From positions 124,001 through 188,000 of the forward strand of contig NZ_JANFQF010000002.1 in NCBI RefSeq assembly GCF_024438035.1: a stretch of 64,000 bases of DNA, written 5' to 3'. Below, piece by piece: positions 16,701 through 24,822 of the stretch (position 1 is the stretch's first letter; each line of letters opens with the position of its first letter). Under the pieces are notes generated by a model. It did no database searches. It was not told the origin of the DNA and worked only from the letters and a program-made list of their open reading frames with translations. The position numbers and the translations under genes are program-made. Source of the DNA: Rhodococcus tibetensis. Lineage in GTDB: Bacteria; Actinomycetota; Actinomycetes; Mycobacteriales; Mycobacteriaceae.

Positions 16701-17309
16701 GTGTTGCTCTACATCCTCGAACTGGTGGGCATAGCGGCGTTCGCGGCGTCGGGCGCCCTGGTGGGCGTGACGAAGCGGCTCGACGTCTTCGGGGTGTGCG
16801 TGGTCGGCGTCTTCACCGGTATCGGTGGCGGCATCGTCCGCGACCTCCTGCTGGACATCCACCCGCCCACCTCGCTGGGGAGCTGGCCCAACTTCGGCAC
16901 TGCCCTCGGCACGTCGTTGCTGGTGTTCTTCCTGCACTCGGCGCTCGGCCGGCTGCGCCGCGAGATCCTCGTCCTCGACGCCGTGGGAATGGGCTTGTTC
17001 GCGAGTACGGGTGCGGTGATCTCGCTCGAATACGGAGCGAGTCCGCTGGCGTCGTGCCTGATCGGTGGTACGGCCGCCATCGGCGGGGGTGTATTGCGCG
17101 ACGTGCTGGTGAACGAAGTTCCGTTGCTGCTCCACAAGGATCTCTACGCTGTGCCCGCCCTGCTGGGGTCGGCGCTGGTGGTCGTGTCGAGCGAACTCGG
17201 CTCCGGCCCCAACGCCGCCCTGGGAGCGGGCACGGCGCTGGCTTCGGTTCTCCGCCTCGTGGCGCTCTGGCGGAAGTGGAGTCTGCCGGGGCCGCGCATC
17301 GTCGAGTGA
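16701..17309 (+). CDS. TRIC/YicG-family channel-like membrane protein (UPF0126)
   Basis: 202 residues and about seven membrane spans. Two repeated halves each carry the UPF0126 glycine motif: GIGGGIVRDLLL near residue 45 and AIGGGVLRDVLVNEVP near residue 130. Prokaryotic members of this fold form trimeric cation channels; the role in this organism is unknown. The GTG at 16701 is the only suitable start, with a weak GGCGG upstream. It is not clearly part of either the ribosomal cluster or mprAB. Confidence 0.85.
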   Translation: MLLYILELVGIAAFAASGALVGVTKRLDVFGVCVVGVFTGIGGGIVRDLLLDIHPPTSLGSWPNFGTALGTSLLVFFLHSALGRLRREILVLDAVGMGLFASTGAVISLEYGASPLASCLIGGTAAIGGGVLRDVLVNEVPLLLHKDLYAVPALLGSALVVVSSELGSGPNAALGAGTALASVLRLVALWRKWSLPGPRIVE

Positions 17310-17336
17310 CCACGTCCGCCTCCTCCAGCGACCCTT

Positions 17337-17352
17337 CTCAGCCATTACTCAG
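17337..17352 (+). promoter_or_regulatory. candidate MprA box upstream of mprA
   Basis: Two CTCAG repeats begin 11 bases apart (17337 and 17348), 24 bases before the mprA start. MprA of M. tuberculosis binds loosely conserved direct repeats upstream of its own operon and of pepD. The same CTCAG spacing recurs before pepD at 19574. Autoregulation is the likely meaning. Confidence 0.55.
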
Positions 17353-17375
17353 TCGACCGGGTCAAACTGTCGGGT

Positions 17376-18062
17376 ATGCGCATTCTGGTGGTCGACGACG
17401 ATCGGGCCGTGAGGGAGTCCTTGCGGAGATCCCTGAGCTTCAACGGGTACTCGGTGGAACTGGCCGTCGACGGTGTCGATGCGCTCGAGAAGGTGGCGGC
17501 CGCGCGGCCGGATGCGCTGGTGCTCGACGTCATGATGCCGCGTCTCGACGGCCTCGAAGTGTGCCGGCGTCTGCGCAGCACCGGTGACGACTTGCCGATC
17601 CTGGTCCTCACCGCTCGCGACTCCGTGTCGGAGCGGGTCTCCGGACTCGATGCGGGAGCCGACGACTACCTTCCCAAACCGTTCGCCCTCGAGGAATTGC
17701 TCGCCCGGCTGCGTGCTCTGCTGCGCCGGGCGGCCCCCGAGCCGGGCATCGACTCGGAGAAGATGACCTTCGAGGACCTCACCCTCGACCCCGTCACCCG
17801 GGAGGTGACGCGCGGCGAGCGGTCCATCAGCCTCACCCGTACCGAGTTCTCGCTGCTGGAGATGTTGATGGCCAACCCGCGCCGGGTGCTCACCCGTGGT
17901 CGCATCCTGGAGGAGGTGTGGGGCTACGACTTCCCGACGTCGGGCAATGCCCTCGAGGTCTATGTCGGGTATCTGCGCCGCAAGACGGAGGCGGATGGTG
18001 AGCCGCGCTTGCTGCATACCGTCCGGGGCGTCGGCTACGTACTGCGGGAGACTCCTCCGTGA
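17376..18062 (+). CDS. mprA: response regulator MprA (OmpR family)
   Basis: 228 residues. A receiver domain with the acidic pair in VVDDDRA and phospho-acceptor Asp48 in [11 protein letters not shown], Lys in DDYLPKPF, then a winged-helix DNA-binding domain ([21 protein letters not shown]). It matches MprA, the envelope-stress regulator, and lies in the mycobacterial order mprA-mprB-pepD-moaB2. Its stop overlaps the mprB start. The CTCAG repeats at 17337-17352 suggest autoregulation. Confidence 0.93.
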   Translation: MRILVVDDDRAVRESLRRSLSFNGYSVELAVDGVDALEKVAAARPDALVLDVMMPRLDGLEVCRRLRSTGDDLPILVLTARDSVSERVSGLDAGADDYLPKPFALEELLARLRALLRRAAPEPGIDSEKMTFEDLTLDPVTREVTRGERSISLTRTEFSLLEMLMANPRRVLTRGRILEEVWGYDFPTSGNALEVYVGYLRRKTEADGEPRLLHTVRGVGYVLRETPP

Positions 18063-19537
18063 TGGCAGTGCCGTTCCACCGAACCGCCGACAAGCCGGGG
18101 TTGCCCGGGCACGAGCAGCACCCCGGCAGGCATCCCACCGGGCCGATTCCGCTGCCGCCGGAGATGCGGCCCCCGATGCCGTTGACGCGGTCGGTGTCGC
18201 TGCGCTGGCGTGTCACGCTCCTCGCCGCGTCGGTGGTGGCAATCGCGGTGGCGGTGATGGCTATCGCCGCGTACGCGGTGGTGTCCCGGGCGCTCTACGC
18301 GGATGTCGACAATCAGCTGCGCACTCGGGTGTCGGCGCTGATCGACAGCAATCTGGTGACGTTCGACCCGCGCTACATCGCGGGCGCGACCTTGTACACG
18401 ACTGACATCAGTGTGGCGCTGATCTTTCCGGACCTCGACACGTACACGCCTCCAGGATCGAGTGTTCCCATCGGGGAGCCCGAATTGGCGGTGGCCCGCG
18501 GTGAGCAGGACACGTCGCTGCGCACCGCCGGGAACCAGCGTGTGCTGGCCGAGCGCACCCAGGACGGCAGCACGTTGGTGATCGCCCAGCGGCTCGCACC
18601 GACCGGCGCGGTTCTCGACCGGCTGGCGTGGGTGCTGTTCGTGGTCGGCGGGTGCGGTGTCGTTCTCGCGGCGGTCGCAGGAACGACGGTGGGGCGCACC
18701 GGGCTCCGGCCCATCGCACGGCTCACCGCGGCCACCGAGAGGGTGGCGCGCACCGATGACCTGACACCCATGCCGGTGACGGGTAACGATGAACTCGCCC
18801 GGTTGACCGAAAGTTTCAACACGATGCTGCGGGCACTGGCCGAATCACGCGAGCGCCAGAGCCGGTTGGTGGCGGACGCCGGTCACGAACTGCGGACACC
18901 GCTCACCTCGTTGCGGACCAACATGGAATTGCTCATCGCATCGAGTCGGCCCGGCGCCCCGCACATTCCGGACGAGGACATGGCCGAACTGCGCACCGAC
19001 GTGGTGGCGCAAATCGAGGAGTTGTCGACGCTGGTGGGCGATCTCGTCGATCTCGCCCGTGAGGATGCACCCGAGACGGTGTTCGAGCGCGTCGATCTCA
19101 GTGAGGTGGTGGAACGTTGCCTCGAACGAGCGCGCCGCCGCCGCAACGAAATCGACTTCACCGCCGTCACCGTTCCCTGGTTCGTCTACGGCGACCACGC
19201 CGGGTTGTCGCGGGCAGTGTTGAACGTGCTCGACAACGCGGCAAAGTGGAGTCCCACCGGTGAGCAGGTGCGTGTGATGATGAAACCTGCCGGTGAGGGC
19301 TTGCTCGAGCTGACGGTCGACGACGCCGGACCCGGCATCCCCGAGGAAGACCGCGAGCTGGTGTTCGACCGCTTCTACCGATCCATGGCGTCGCGCTCGA
19401 TGCCCGGTTCGGGACTGGGGCTGGCGATCGTGCGGCAGGTGGTCGTCAAACACGGAGGCACGATTGCCGTGGACATCTCCGAGCGGGGCGGTGCACTCAT
19501 CCGCATCGTCCTTCCCGGCGAACCGGAGTCGGAATAG
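18059..19537 (+). CDS. mprB: sensor histidine kinase MprB
   Basis: 492 residues. A cytosolic Pro-rich N-terminus is followed by a membrane span near 55-75, an extracytoplasmic sensor region, a second span near 185-205, a HAMP domain, the H box [16 protein letters not shown], the N box LDNAAKWSP and the G box GSGLGLAIV. It senses envelope stress and phosphorylates MprA. The GTG at 18059 overlaps the mprA stop (GTGATG); the ATG at 18062 is the alternative. Confidence 0.92.
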   Translation: MMAVPFHRTADKPGLPGHEQHPGRHPTGPIPLPPEMRPPMPLTRSVSLRWRVTLLAASVVAIAVAVMAIAAYAVVSRALYADVDNQLRTRVSALIDSNLVTFDPRYIAGATLYTTDISVALIFPDLDTYTPPGSSVPIGEPELAVARGEQDTSLRTAGNQRVLAERTQDGSTLVIAQRLAPTGAVLDRLAWVLFVVGGCGVVLAAVAGTTVGRTGLRPIARLTAATERVARTDDLTPMPVTGNDELARLTESFNTMLRALAESRERQSRLVADAGHELRTPLTSLRTNMELLIASSRPGAPHIPDEDMAELRTDVVAQIEELSTLVGDLVDLAREDAPETVFERVDLSEVVERCLERARRRRNEIDFTAVTVPWFVYGDHAGLSRAVLNVLDNAAKWSPTGEQVRVMMKPAGEGLLELTVDDAGPGIPEEDRELVFDRFYRSMASRSMPGSGLGLAIVRQVVVKHGGTIAVDISERGGALIRIVLPGEPESE

Positions 19538-19573
19538 TCTCGGGAGAAGGGTTGGGCAAACTCAAAGGCCGGT

Positions 19574-19589
19574 CTCAGGACCTTCTCAG
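19574..19589 (+). promoter_or_regulatory. candidate MprA box upstream of pepD
   Basis: CTCAG at 19574 and 19585 repeat with the same 11-base step as before mprA. The site is 76 bases upstream of the PepD start and just after the mprB stop, so pepD probably has its own MprA-dependent promoter, as in mycobacteria. Confidence 0.55.
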
Positions 19590-19664
19590 TCCCACCGGGC
19601 ACTCTCGTACCCAGAGACGGTGCGGCTGCCCCTGCGGGCGGCCGCGGGAGATGGAAGTGATGCG

Positions 19665-21128
19665 ATGACCGAAGATCGAAACAGTTCCGACAGCAACAGT
19701 CGCGACGCCGGTAACCAGGGAGCCCACCCGGACCAGTCGGCGGCGCCCCGGTCGGCTCCGGGCTACCAGCCGACCGAGCAGTTCCGGGCCACACCGCACG
19801 GCTCCGTGGGTCCGGGACCGCAGGCCTATGGGTCGGCGGGCTACCCCCAGGGCGCCCCGTACGGCGTTCCGCATCAGTCCACACAGCAGTTCGGGCAGCC
19901 CCAGCAGGGCGCGGGCCCCCAGCACGCTTCAGCTCAGCACGGAGGACCCCAGGGGTCCTTCTCCGGTCAGTACGGGCCCGGGCAGCCTGGTCCGGGAACT
20001 ATGGCGACGACCACCAAGCGTCCCGCTCGAACGGCAATCGTCGTCGGAGCTGTCGCACTGGCGTTGGTGAGCGGCGGCATCGGTGGCGTCGTCGGTTCGC
20101 TCGCCACCGACCGGGACGGCAGCGGGGCCGCAGTCACCAACTCCCTCGACGCTCCGAAGAACAACACCGCGACCCCCGCAGCCAATGCCCCGGCAGGCTC
20201 CGTGCAGGCCGTGGCGAACAAGGTGGTTCCCAGTGTCGTCCAGATCGAGGTTGCGACTGCAGGGGGTTCCGGTGGGGAAGGGTCGGGGATCGTGTTGTCC
20301 TCCGACGGTCTCATTCTCACCAACAATCACGTCGCCGGCGCAGCGGCGAAAGGGGGCAAACTGACGGTCGCCTTCTCGGATGGCAGCACCGCGGATGCAA
20401 CCCTGGTCGGCGCCGATCCCGTCTCCGACCTGGCCGTCATCAGGGCGTCGGGCAAGACGGATCTGACGCCCATCGAGCTGGGAACCTCCGGCAACGTCCA
20501 GGTGGGCCAGCAGGTGGTCGCGATCGGTTCTCCCCTCGGGCTGGCCGGTACGGTCACCGAGGGCATCATCTCCGCCCTCAACCGTCCGGTGTCGACCTCC
20601 GGTGAAGCGGGCAACCAGAACACCGTCATCGACGCCCTGCAGACGGACGCGGCGATCAACCCCGGCAATTCGGGCGGCGCTCTCGTCAACATGGACGGGC
20701 AGTTGATCGGTATCAACACGGCGATCGCAAGTATCGGCGGATCCGGGGCGGGTGAGCAGAGCGGCTCCATCGGTCTCGGATTCGCGATCCCCGTCGATCA
20801 GGCTCGCCGCATCGCCGACGAGTTGGTCAAGACCGGCAAGGCCACCCAGGCCATCATCGGCATCCAGGTTCCGTCGCAGGATGCAGCCAACGGCGCCACC
20901 GTCGTCGAGGTGACGCCGGGTAGCCCGGCCGAGAAGGCGGGAATTCCGAAGGGGTCGGTGATCACCAAGGTCGACGACCGCGTCATCACCAGCGGTGACG
21001 CCCTCATCGCTGCCATCCGCTCACACGCACCAGGAGACACAGTGTCCATCACATATTCGGACGGAAACGGGTCGAACACCAAGACCGTCGACGTCACGTT
21101 GGGAACCGCAGAACAGGGTGGCCGATGA
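19665..21128 (+). CDS. pepD: PepD/HtrA-type serine protease
   Basis: 487 residues. A long Gly/Pro/Gln-rich cytosolic segment (about 1-115), one membrane span near 120-140, then a trypsin-like protease domain. The triad is His in TNNHVAG, Asp in DPVSDLAVI and Ser in GNSGGALVN. A C-terminal PDZ domain starts near IIGIQVP. It degrades or handles misfolded envelope proteins outside the membrane and tunes MprAB signalling in M. tuberculosis. ATG 19665 is preceded by GGAAG; the open extension overlaps mprB and is rejected. Confidence 0.92.
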   Translation: MTEDRNSSDSNSRDAGNQGAHPDQSAAPRSAPGYQPTEQFRATPHGSVGPGPQAYGSAGYPQGAPYGVPHQSTQQFGQPQQGAGPQHASAQHGGPQGSFSGQYGPGQPGPGTMATTTKRPARTAIVVGAVALALVSGGIGGVVGSLATDRDGSGAAVTNSLDAPKNNTATPAANAPAGSVQAVANKVVPSVVQIEVATAGGSGGEGSGIVLSSDGLILTNNHVAGAAAKGGKLTVAFSDGSTADATLVGADPVSDLAVIRASGKTDLTPIELGTSGNVQVGQQVVAIGSPLGLAGTVTEGIISALNRPVSTSGEAGNQNTVIDALQTDAAINPGNSGGALVNMDGQLIGINTAIASIGGSGAGEQSGSIGLGFAIPVDQARRIADELVKTGKATQAIIGIQVPSQDAANGATVVEVTPGSPAEKAGIPKGSVITKVDDRVITSGDALIAAIRSHAPGDTVSITYSDGNGSNTKTVDVTLGTAEQGGR

Positions 21129-21190
21129 TGAACACGGGGATTCTCGGGCAGGTCGAGTCCGTATTGAACGGGGCCACTACGGTAGGGACC

Positions 21191-21688
21191 ATGGATATCG
21201 AAGCCTCGCTGGCCGGCCGCGCGCTGGTGGTAATCGTCGACGACCGCACTGCTCACGGTGACGGCAAGGACTCCATCGGTCCGCTGGTCACGGAGTTGCT
21301 CAACGAGGCCGGATTCATCGTCGACGCCATTGTCGCGGTGGCAGCGGACGAGGTCGAGATTCGTAACGCCCTCAACACCGCCGTCATCGGCGGCGTCGAC
21401 CTCGTCGTCTCCGTGGGCGGTACGGGCGTCTCGCCGCGCGATGTCGCACCCGACGTCACCGCAGAGGTCCTCGACCGGGAGATTCCCGGAATATCGGAGG
21501 CACTGCGCACCTCCGGCCTCGCAGCCGGCTCCCTCGACGCCGGTTTGTCGCGCGGCCTCGCGGGTGTGTCGGGGAGCACGCTCGTGGTCAATCTGGCGTC
21601 CTCACGCGCCGCGGTGCGCGACGGGATGGCTACCCTCACACCGCTTGCATCGCACGTCATCTCCGAGTTGTCCGGTCTGGAAGGCTGA
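21191..21688 (+). CDS. moaB2: MoaB/Mog-family protein (MoaB2)
   Basis: 165 residues with the MoaB/MogA fold: DLVVSVGGTGVSPRDVAPD is the molybdopterin-binding signature, and GLSRGLAGVSGSTLVVNL follows. Family members adenylylate or bind molybdopterin during cofactor synthesis; in M. tuberculosis this paralogue has also been linked to regulation of SigE/PepD-type stress responses, a point I hold loosely. The ATG at 21191 (MDIEASLAGRALVV) fits the mycobacterial start; a longer frame begins at 21125, overlapping the pepD stop. An in-frame ORF continues straight after its stop. Confidence 0.88.
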   Translation: MDIEASLAGRALVVIVDDRTAHGDGKDSIGPLVTELLNEAGFIVDAIVAVAADEVEIRNALNTAVIGGVDLVVSVGGTGVSPRDVAPDVTAEVLDREIPGISEALRTSGLAAGSLDAGLSRGLAGVSGSTLVVNLASSRAAVRDGMATLTPLASHVISELSGLEG

Positions 21689-21907
21689 GCCATCTCCACT
21701 TCCGATCCGTCGGACGACGAGCCGACCGAGAACACTGCACCGAGCCGGGCCCCGATCGACAGGGCCCGGCTCGCACGCATCTTCGGGGAAGTGCTTCCCG
21801 ACACCACAGCCGACGAACGCGAGCCCGACGACGCCTCGGGCCGGGGTGAGCGGGGCAGTGATTCCGACGAGTGGCTGCGCAGCCAGAAACCTCCCCATCA
21901 CGGATAG
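21689..21907 (+). CDS. 72-codon in-frame ORF after moaB2, no standard start codon
   Basis: Directly after the moaB2 TGA the same frame stays open for 72 codons, to TAG at 21905-21907. The peptide has a protein-like composition: acidic start (STSDPSDDEP), RARLARIFGEVLPDTTADE in the middle, and a C-terminus DEWLRSQKPPHHG that I recall as common in small actinobacterial proteins next to moaB2. No ATG, GTG or TTG lies near its beginning; the first such codon in frame is a GTG at 21794. It may start at ATC 21692, by read-through of the TGA, or be a gene that has lost its start. Confidence 0.45.
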   Translation, partial: AISTSDPSDDEPTENTAPSRAPIDRARLARIFGEVLPDTTADEREPDDASGRGERGSDSDEWLRSQKPPHHG

Positions 21908-22495
21908 TTACCTTCAGAAGAGGCCACCGTAAGGCAATCGTGATCTGCCTTCTGCCCTTGGAATCAGCCGGAGTTTTTGTATCCAGAGGAGGACGGTGGG
22001 CGGCCCGTGGCCCGGCCCGCATTTTTCTGCGACACAGACGGTTTTTTTCGGGCAGAACAGACATTCTTCCAACTCATGAACCAGGTGTAAACGTTACCGA
22101 ACTTCACGTGAACGTCGCATGAATGCGCTGGTCAGCGAAGCGGCCCGAGGTCCGAATTCTCGCTGAAATCCCACACCTTGGACACGTTTTGCGATGTGTC
22201 ATACATCACGATTCCGTTTCGTGAGGAATTAATTGCTTAAGCAACCACCCCCCGGTTACTGTCCTCGGCGAGTCAGTACTGGAGATGGAGGGCAGGGTCG
22301 ATGTGCCGTTGCCCAGTCGAAACTCTGATGCTCGGTCAGTGATTTCGACTTCAGTGCGGTAATCAGGTTGTGATAACCCGGAATTCACTCCGTGGTCATG
22401 ACGGCTCTGAATACTGCCCTGGGCCCGACATGGACCACTCCTCAGTCTCGAAGGTCGTGACTGGGAACCAGCAAGAATCCTGATGAGGGGAACGA
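21908..22495. other. long leader/intergenic region before porin operon copy 1
   Basis: 588 bases without a supported gene, visibly less GC-rich than its surroundings, with T runs near 21972 and 22031 that may end upstream transcription. It should contain the promoter of the first porin operon. A perfect 12-base palindrome (22233-22244) lies about 250 bases before the porin ATG, so the leader may be long. I see no known riboswitch. Confidence 0.6.
22211..22244 (+). promoter_or_regulatory. element shared by both porin upstream regions, copy 1
   Basis: Begins ATTCCG, continues GAGGAATTAATTGCTTAA and includes the perfect palindrome TTGCTTAAGCAA (22233-22244). A diverged form, ATTCCG...GAGGTAATTACTGCCTAA, lies at 24070-24097 before the second porin operon. 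It is 286 bases from the first porin start but only 67 from the second. Likely a promoter or regulator site; the factor is unknown. Confidence 0.4.
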
Positions 22496-23116
22496 ATGAG
22501 CGAGAACCGAAAGACCGGTCTGCGCCGTGGAGCCCGCGTTGCCGGCCTGGGTGCCGCTGCGGCTGTTGTGCTCGGCCTGATGTCGACGGGTGCTGCGAAT
22601 GCGGACACCTTTGTGCCGCTGCCGGGTGGTGAGAAGGTCGTGAACGCCGGTGGTGTGAGCGCGAAGGTCGCCCGTAATGCGGAGAGTGCTTTGGTTTCTC
22701 CGTCGCTGGCCGCTAATGGTGCGGGCCGTGTCGCGTGGGTGTCGGGTGATGTGTTCGCCGAGCTCGGTGGGGAGATTCCCGAGGAGGGTGCGACGCTGAC
22801 CACGGGTTACATCGTGGGTTGCCAGCTCGACATCACCGGTCTCGAGGCTGGAATCAGTGGCAGCATGTCGCTGTCCGGGCCGAGCGCGAGTGGCGCGCTG
22901 AGTCTGCCTGTCGCTCCGGGCGAGGTGAAGTTCGCGAAGATCAGGACGAAGGAAGACCTGAAGCCGGGTGTGTCGGCGATTCAGTACCGCGATCAGCAGA
23001 TCGAGGTTCAGGGTTGCGGTGGATACGCACAGGCTCGGGCGTACACCGTGGTGGAGGTTCCGGGTAACCACTACGTCAAGACGACCCTCTACGGGCAGCC
23101 GTTCAGCATCGGCTGA
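22496..23116 (+). CDS. MspA-family porin, first subunit (copy 1)
   Basis: 206 residues. A twin-basic signal peptide of about 36 residues ends TGAANA, with mature start DTFVPLPGG. The rest is MspA-like: beta-rich, with SPSLAANGAGRVAWVSGDVF, GYIVGCQLD, GCGGYAQARAY and the C-terminal YGQPFSIG. MspA porins form water-filled channels through the mycolate outer membrane for small hydrophilic solutes. Mature length (about 170) is a little below MspA. GAGGGGAACG precedes the ATG. The partner porin follows 66 bases later; paired porins of Rhodococcus can form mixed channels. Confidence 0.92.
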   Translation: MSENRKTGLRRGARVAGLGAAAAVVLGLMSTGAANADTFVPLPGGEKVVNAGGVSAKVARNAESALVSPSLAANGAGRVAWVSGDVFAELGGEIPEEGATLTTGYIVGCQLDITGLEAGISGSMSLSGPSASGALSLPVAPGEVKFAKIRTKEDLKPGVSAIQYRDQQIEVQGCGGYAQARAYTVVEVPGNHYVKTTLYGQPFSIG

Positions 23117-23182
23117 TTGCCGCTCCCGATCGATTCCATTCACGACTCTCGCGTAAGCGATCAGTAACCCTAGAGGGGAACC

Positions 23183-23884
23183 ATGAACAGCAAGACCCTG
23201 CGCTCCGGCGCCAAGGCTGCCGGCGTGGTCGCCGCGGCCACCGTCGCGATCGGCCTCCTTTCCACCGGTGCGGCCAATGCCGATACCTTCGTTCCGTTGC
23301 AGGACGGCGAGATCACGCAGACGCTGCTCGACGGCACTGTGGTGACCGTGCGTCAGACCGGTAACAGCGCGAACATCAGCCCGTCGATGGGTTCGACTCC
23401 GTTGCACCGCAACGTGTGGGCTTCGGGCACGATCGATGTGTCGATCAACGGTGGCACCGCCAAGGGTGGCACCATCGATGCCGGTTACATCGTGGCGTGC
23501 CAACTCGACTTCGGCGGCGAGGCCGGCGGCGAGGTGGCGAGTGATGACGACGTCAACACGTGGGATCACTTGGGTAACGGTGGGACCCCGGCAGTTGATC
23601 AGGGTGGAACGAATGTCGGTGGCGGTCTCTCCATCGCTCCCGGTGAGGCGAAGAACGTGCCGATCCTCGACATCGAGTACACCGATGACTATGGCGCCGA
23701 GGCGCACAAGAGCAGCTTCAAGTTCAAGGGCAACAGCGGTGGGTTCACCTACGCGGACGAGACGTTCGGTGTGTCCGGTTGCGCCGGTTATGCGCAGGCT
23801 CGTTCCTACGCGAAGGTTTCCGTCTCGACCGACTCGGTCGACGGCACTGTCACCCTGTGGGGACAGCCCTTCAGCCTCGGCTGA
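23183..23884 (+). CDS. MspA-family porin, second subunit (copy 1)
   Basis: 233 residues, signal peptide of about 33 residues ending TGAANA, mature start DTFVPLQDG. It shares the MspA layout with its partner (SPSMGSTPLHRNVWASG, GYIVACQLDF, GCAGYAQARSY, C-terminal WGQPFSLG) but has an extra acidic loop, DDDVNTWDHLGNGG, and is about 30 residues longer when mature. AGAGGGGAACC precedes the ATG. It is probably co-transcribed with the first subunit and ends before a strong hairpin at 23924-23965. Confidence 0.92.
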   Translation: MNSKTLRSGAKAAGVVAAATVAIGLLSTGAANADTFVPLQDGEITQTLLDGTVVTVRQTGNSANISPSMGSTPLHRNVWASGTIDVSINGGTAKGGTIDAGYIVACQLDFGGEAGGEVASDDDVNTWDHLGNGGTPAVDQGGTNVGGGLSIAPGEAKNVPILDIEYTDDYGAEAHKSSFKFKGNSGGFTYADETFGVSGCAGYAQARSYAKVSVSTDSVDGTVTLWGQPFSLG

Positions 23885-23923
23885 CCACTGAAGTCCAAAA
23901 AACTTCAGATGGTGTAATACCTC

Positions 23924-23965
23924 GTGGTTGGGGGCGTGCGGTGACTTCCGCACGCCCCCAACCAC
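23924..23965 (+). terminator. terminator after porin operon copy 1
   Basis: Eighteen-base arms beginning GTGGTTGGGGGCGTGCGG pair around a six-base loop, 40 bases after the porin stop. A smaller hairpin (CTGAAGT...ACTTCAG, 23888-23908) lies just before it. Confidence 0.8.
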
Positions 23966-24069
23966 GCTCTATGCGTTCTTTCGCATGTCACAGTTCAGAC
24001 ACGGCGAGCGGTCTTGGCCCAGAACAGGACACGTAGACATCACATTTTGATGTTGTTTCCGCTAACTTT

Positions 24070-24097
24070 ATTCCGTCACGAGGTAATTACTGCCTAA
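24070..24097 (+). promoter_or_regulatory. element shared by both porin upstream regions, copy 2
   Basis: ATTCCG...GAGGTAATTACTGCCTAA aligns with 22211-22240 although the sequence around it is unrelated. It is only 67 bases before the ATG of the second porin operon, so its transcript should have a much shorter leader. The palindrome of copy 1 is degraded here. Confidence 0.38.
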
Positions 24098-24114
24098 CCG
24101 AAAGACGGTTGGGC
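24092..24114 (+). other. leader hairpin before porin operon copy 2
   Basis: GCCTAACCG and CGGTTGGGC can pair with one mismatch around loop AAAGA. It sits directly before the start of the 1406-bp repeat, near the ribosome-binding region. It could stabilise or attenuate the mRNA; copy 1 has no equivalent. Confidence 0.35.
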
Positions 24115-24135
24115 GGTACCTGATGAGGGGAACGA

Positions 24136-24756
24136 ATGAGCGAGAACCGAAAGACCGGTCTGCGCCGTGGAGCCCGCGTTGCCGGCCTGGGTGCCGCTGC
24201 GGCTGTTGTGCTCGGCCTGATGTCGACGGGTGCTGCGAATGCGGACACCTTTGTGCCGCTGCCGGGTGGTGAGAAGGTCGTGAACGCCGGTGGTGTGAGC
24301 GCGAAGGTCGCCCGTAATGCGGAGAGTGCTTTGGTTTCTCCGTCGCTGGCCGCTAATGGTGCGGGCCGTGTCGCGTGGGTGTCGGGTGATGTGTTCGCCG
24401 AGCTCGGTGGGGAGATTCCCGAGGAGGGTGCGACGCTGACCACGGGTTACATCGTGGGTTGCCAGCTCGACATCACCGGTCTCGAGGCTGGAATCAGTGG
24501 CAGCATGTCGCTGTCCGGGCCGAGCGCGAGTGGCGCGCTGAGTCTGCCTGTCGCTCCGGGCGAGGTGAAGTTCGCGAAGATCAGGACGAAGGAAGACCTG
24601 AAGCCGGGTGTGTCGGCGATTCAGTACCGCGATCAGCAGATCGAGGTTCAGGGTTGCGGTGGATACGCACAGGCTCGGGCGTACACCGTGGTGGAGGTTC
24701 CGGGTAACCACTACGTCAAGACGACCCTCTACGGGCAGCCGTTCAGCATCGGCTGA
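24136..24756 (+). CDS. MspA-family porin, first subunit (copy 2)
   Basis: Encodes a 206-residue protein identical to that at 22496-23116: signal peptide ending TGAANA, MspA-type beta domain and C-terminal YGQPFSIG. The ribosome-binding region GAGGGGAACG is shared, but everything more than 17 bases upstream of the ATG differs from copy 1, so expression of the two copies may respond to different signals. Confidence 0.92.
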   Translation: MSENRKTGLRRGARVAGLGAAAAVVLGLMSTGAANADTFVPLPGGEKVVNAGGVSAKVARNAESALVSPSLAANGAGRVAWVSGDVFAELGGEIPEEGATLTTGYIVGCQLDITGLEAGISGSMSLSGPSASGALSLPVAPGEVKFAKIRTKEDLKPGVSAIQYRDQQIEVQGCGGYAQARAYTVVEVPGNHYVKTTLYGQPFSIG

Positions 24757-24822
24757 TTGCCGCTCCCGATCGATTCCATTCACGACTCTCGCGTAAGCGA
24801 TCAGTAACCCTAGAGGGGAACC

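Larger units (their letters stand above)
22479..23884 (+). repeat. 1406-bp direct repeat, copy 1 (two-gene porin operon)
   Basis: Identical to 24119-25524 (offset 1640) except for two bases I can find, at 23791 (T versus C) and 23836 (G versus T), both synonymous. Identity begins two bases before the shared ribosome-binding region and ends exactly at the second stop codon. Flanking sequences differ. No terminal inverted repeats or transposase accompany it. Confidence 0.95.

Noticed and set aside
15063-17345. 760-codon reverse frame across mrf, rpmE2, rpmF and the TRIC-type gene
   Set aside because: It runs opposite four recognisable genes, with an Arg/Ser/Pro-rich product and no domain.
22442-23965. 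507-codon reverse frame through porin operon copy 1 (and its match in copy 2)
   Set aside because: Mirror of the porin genes; His/Arg/Thr-rich with no signal or motif. The forward frames are clear MspA-family proteins.
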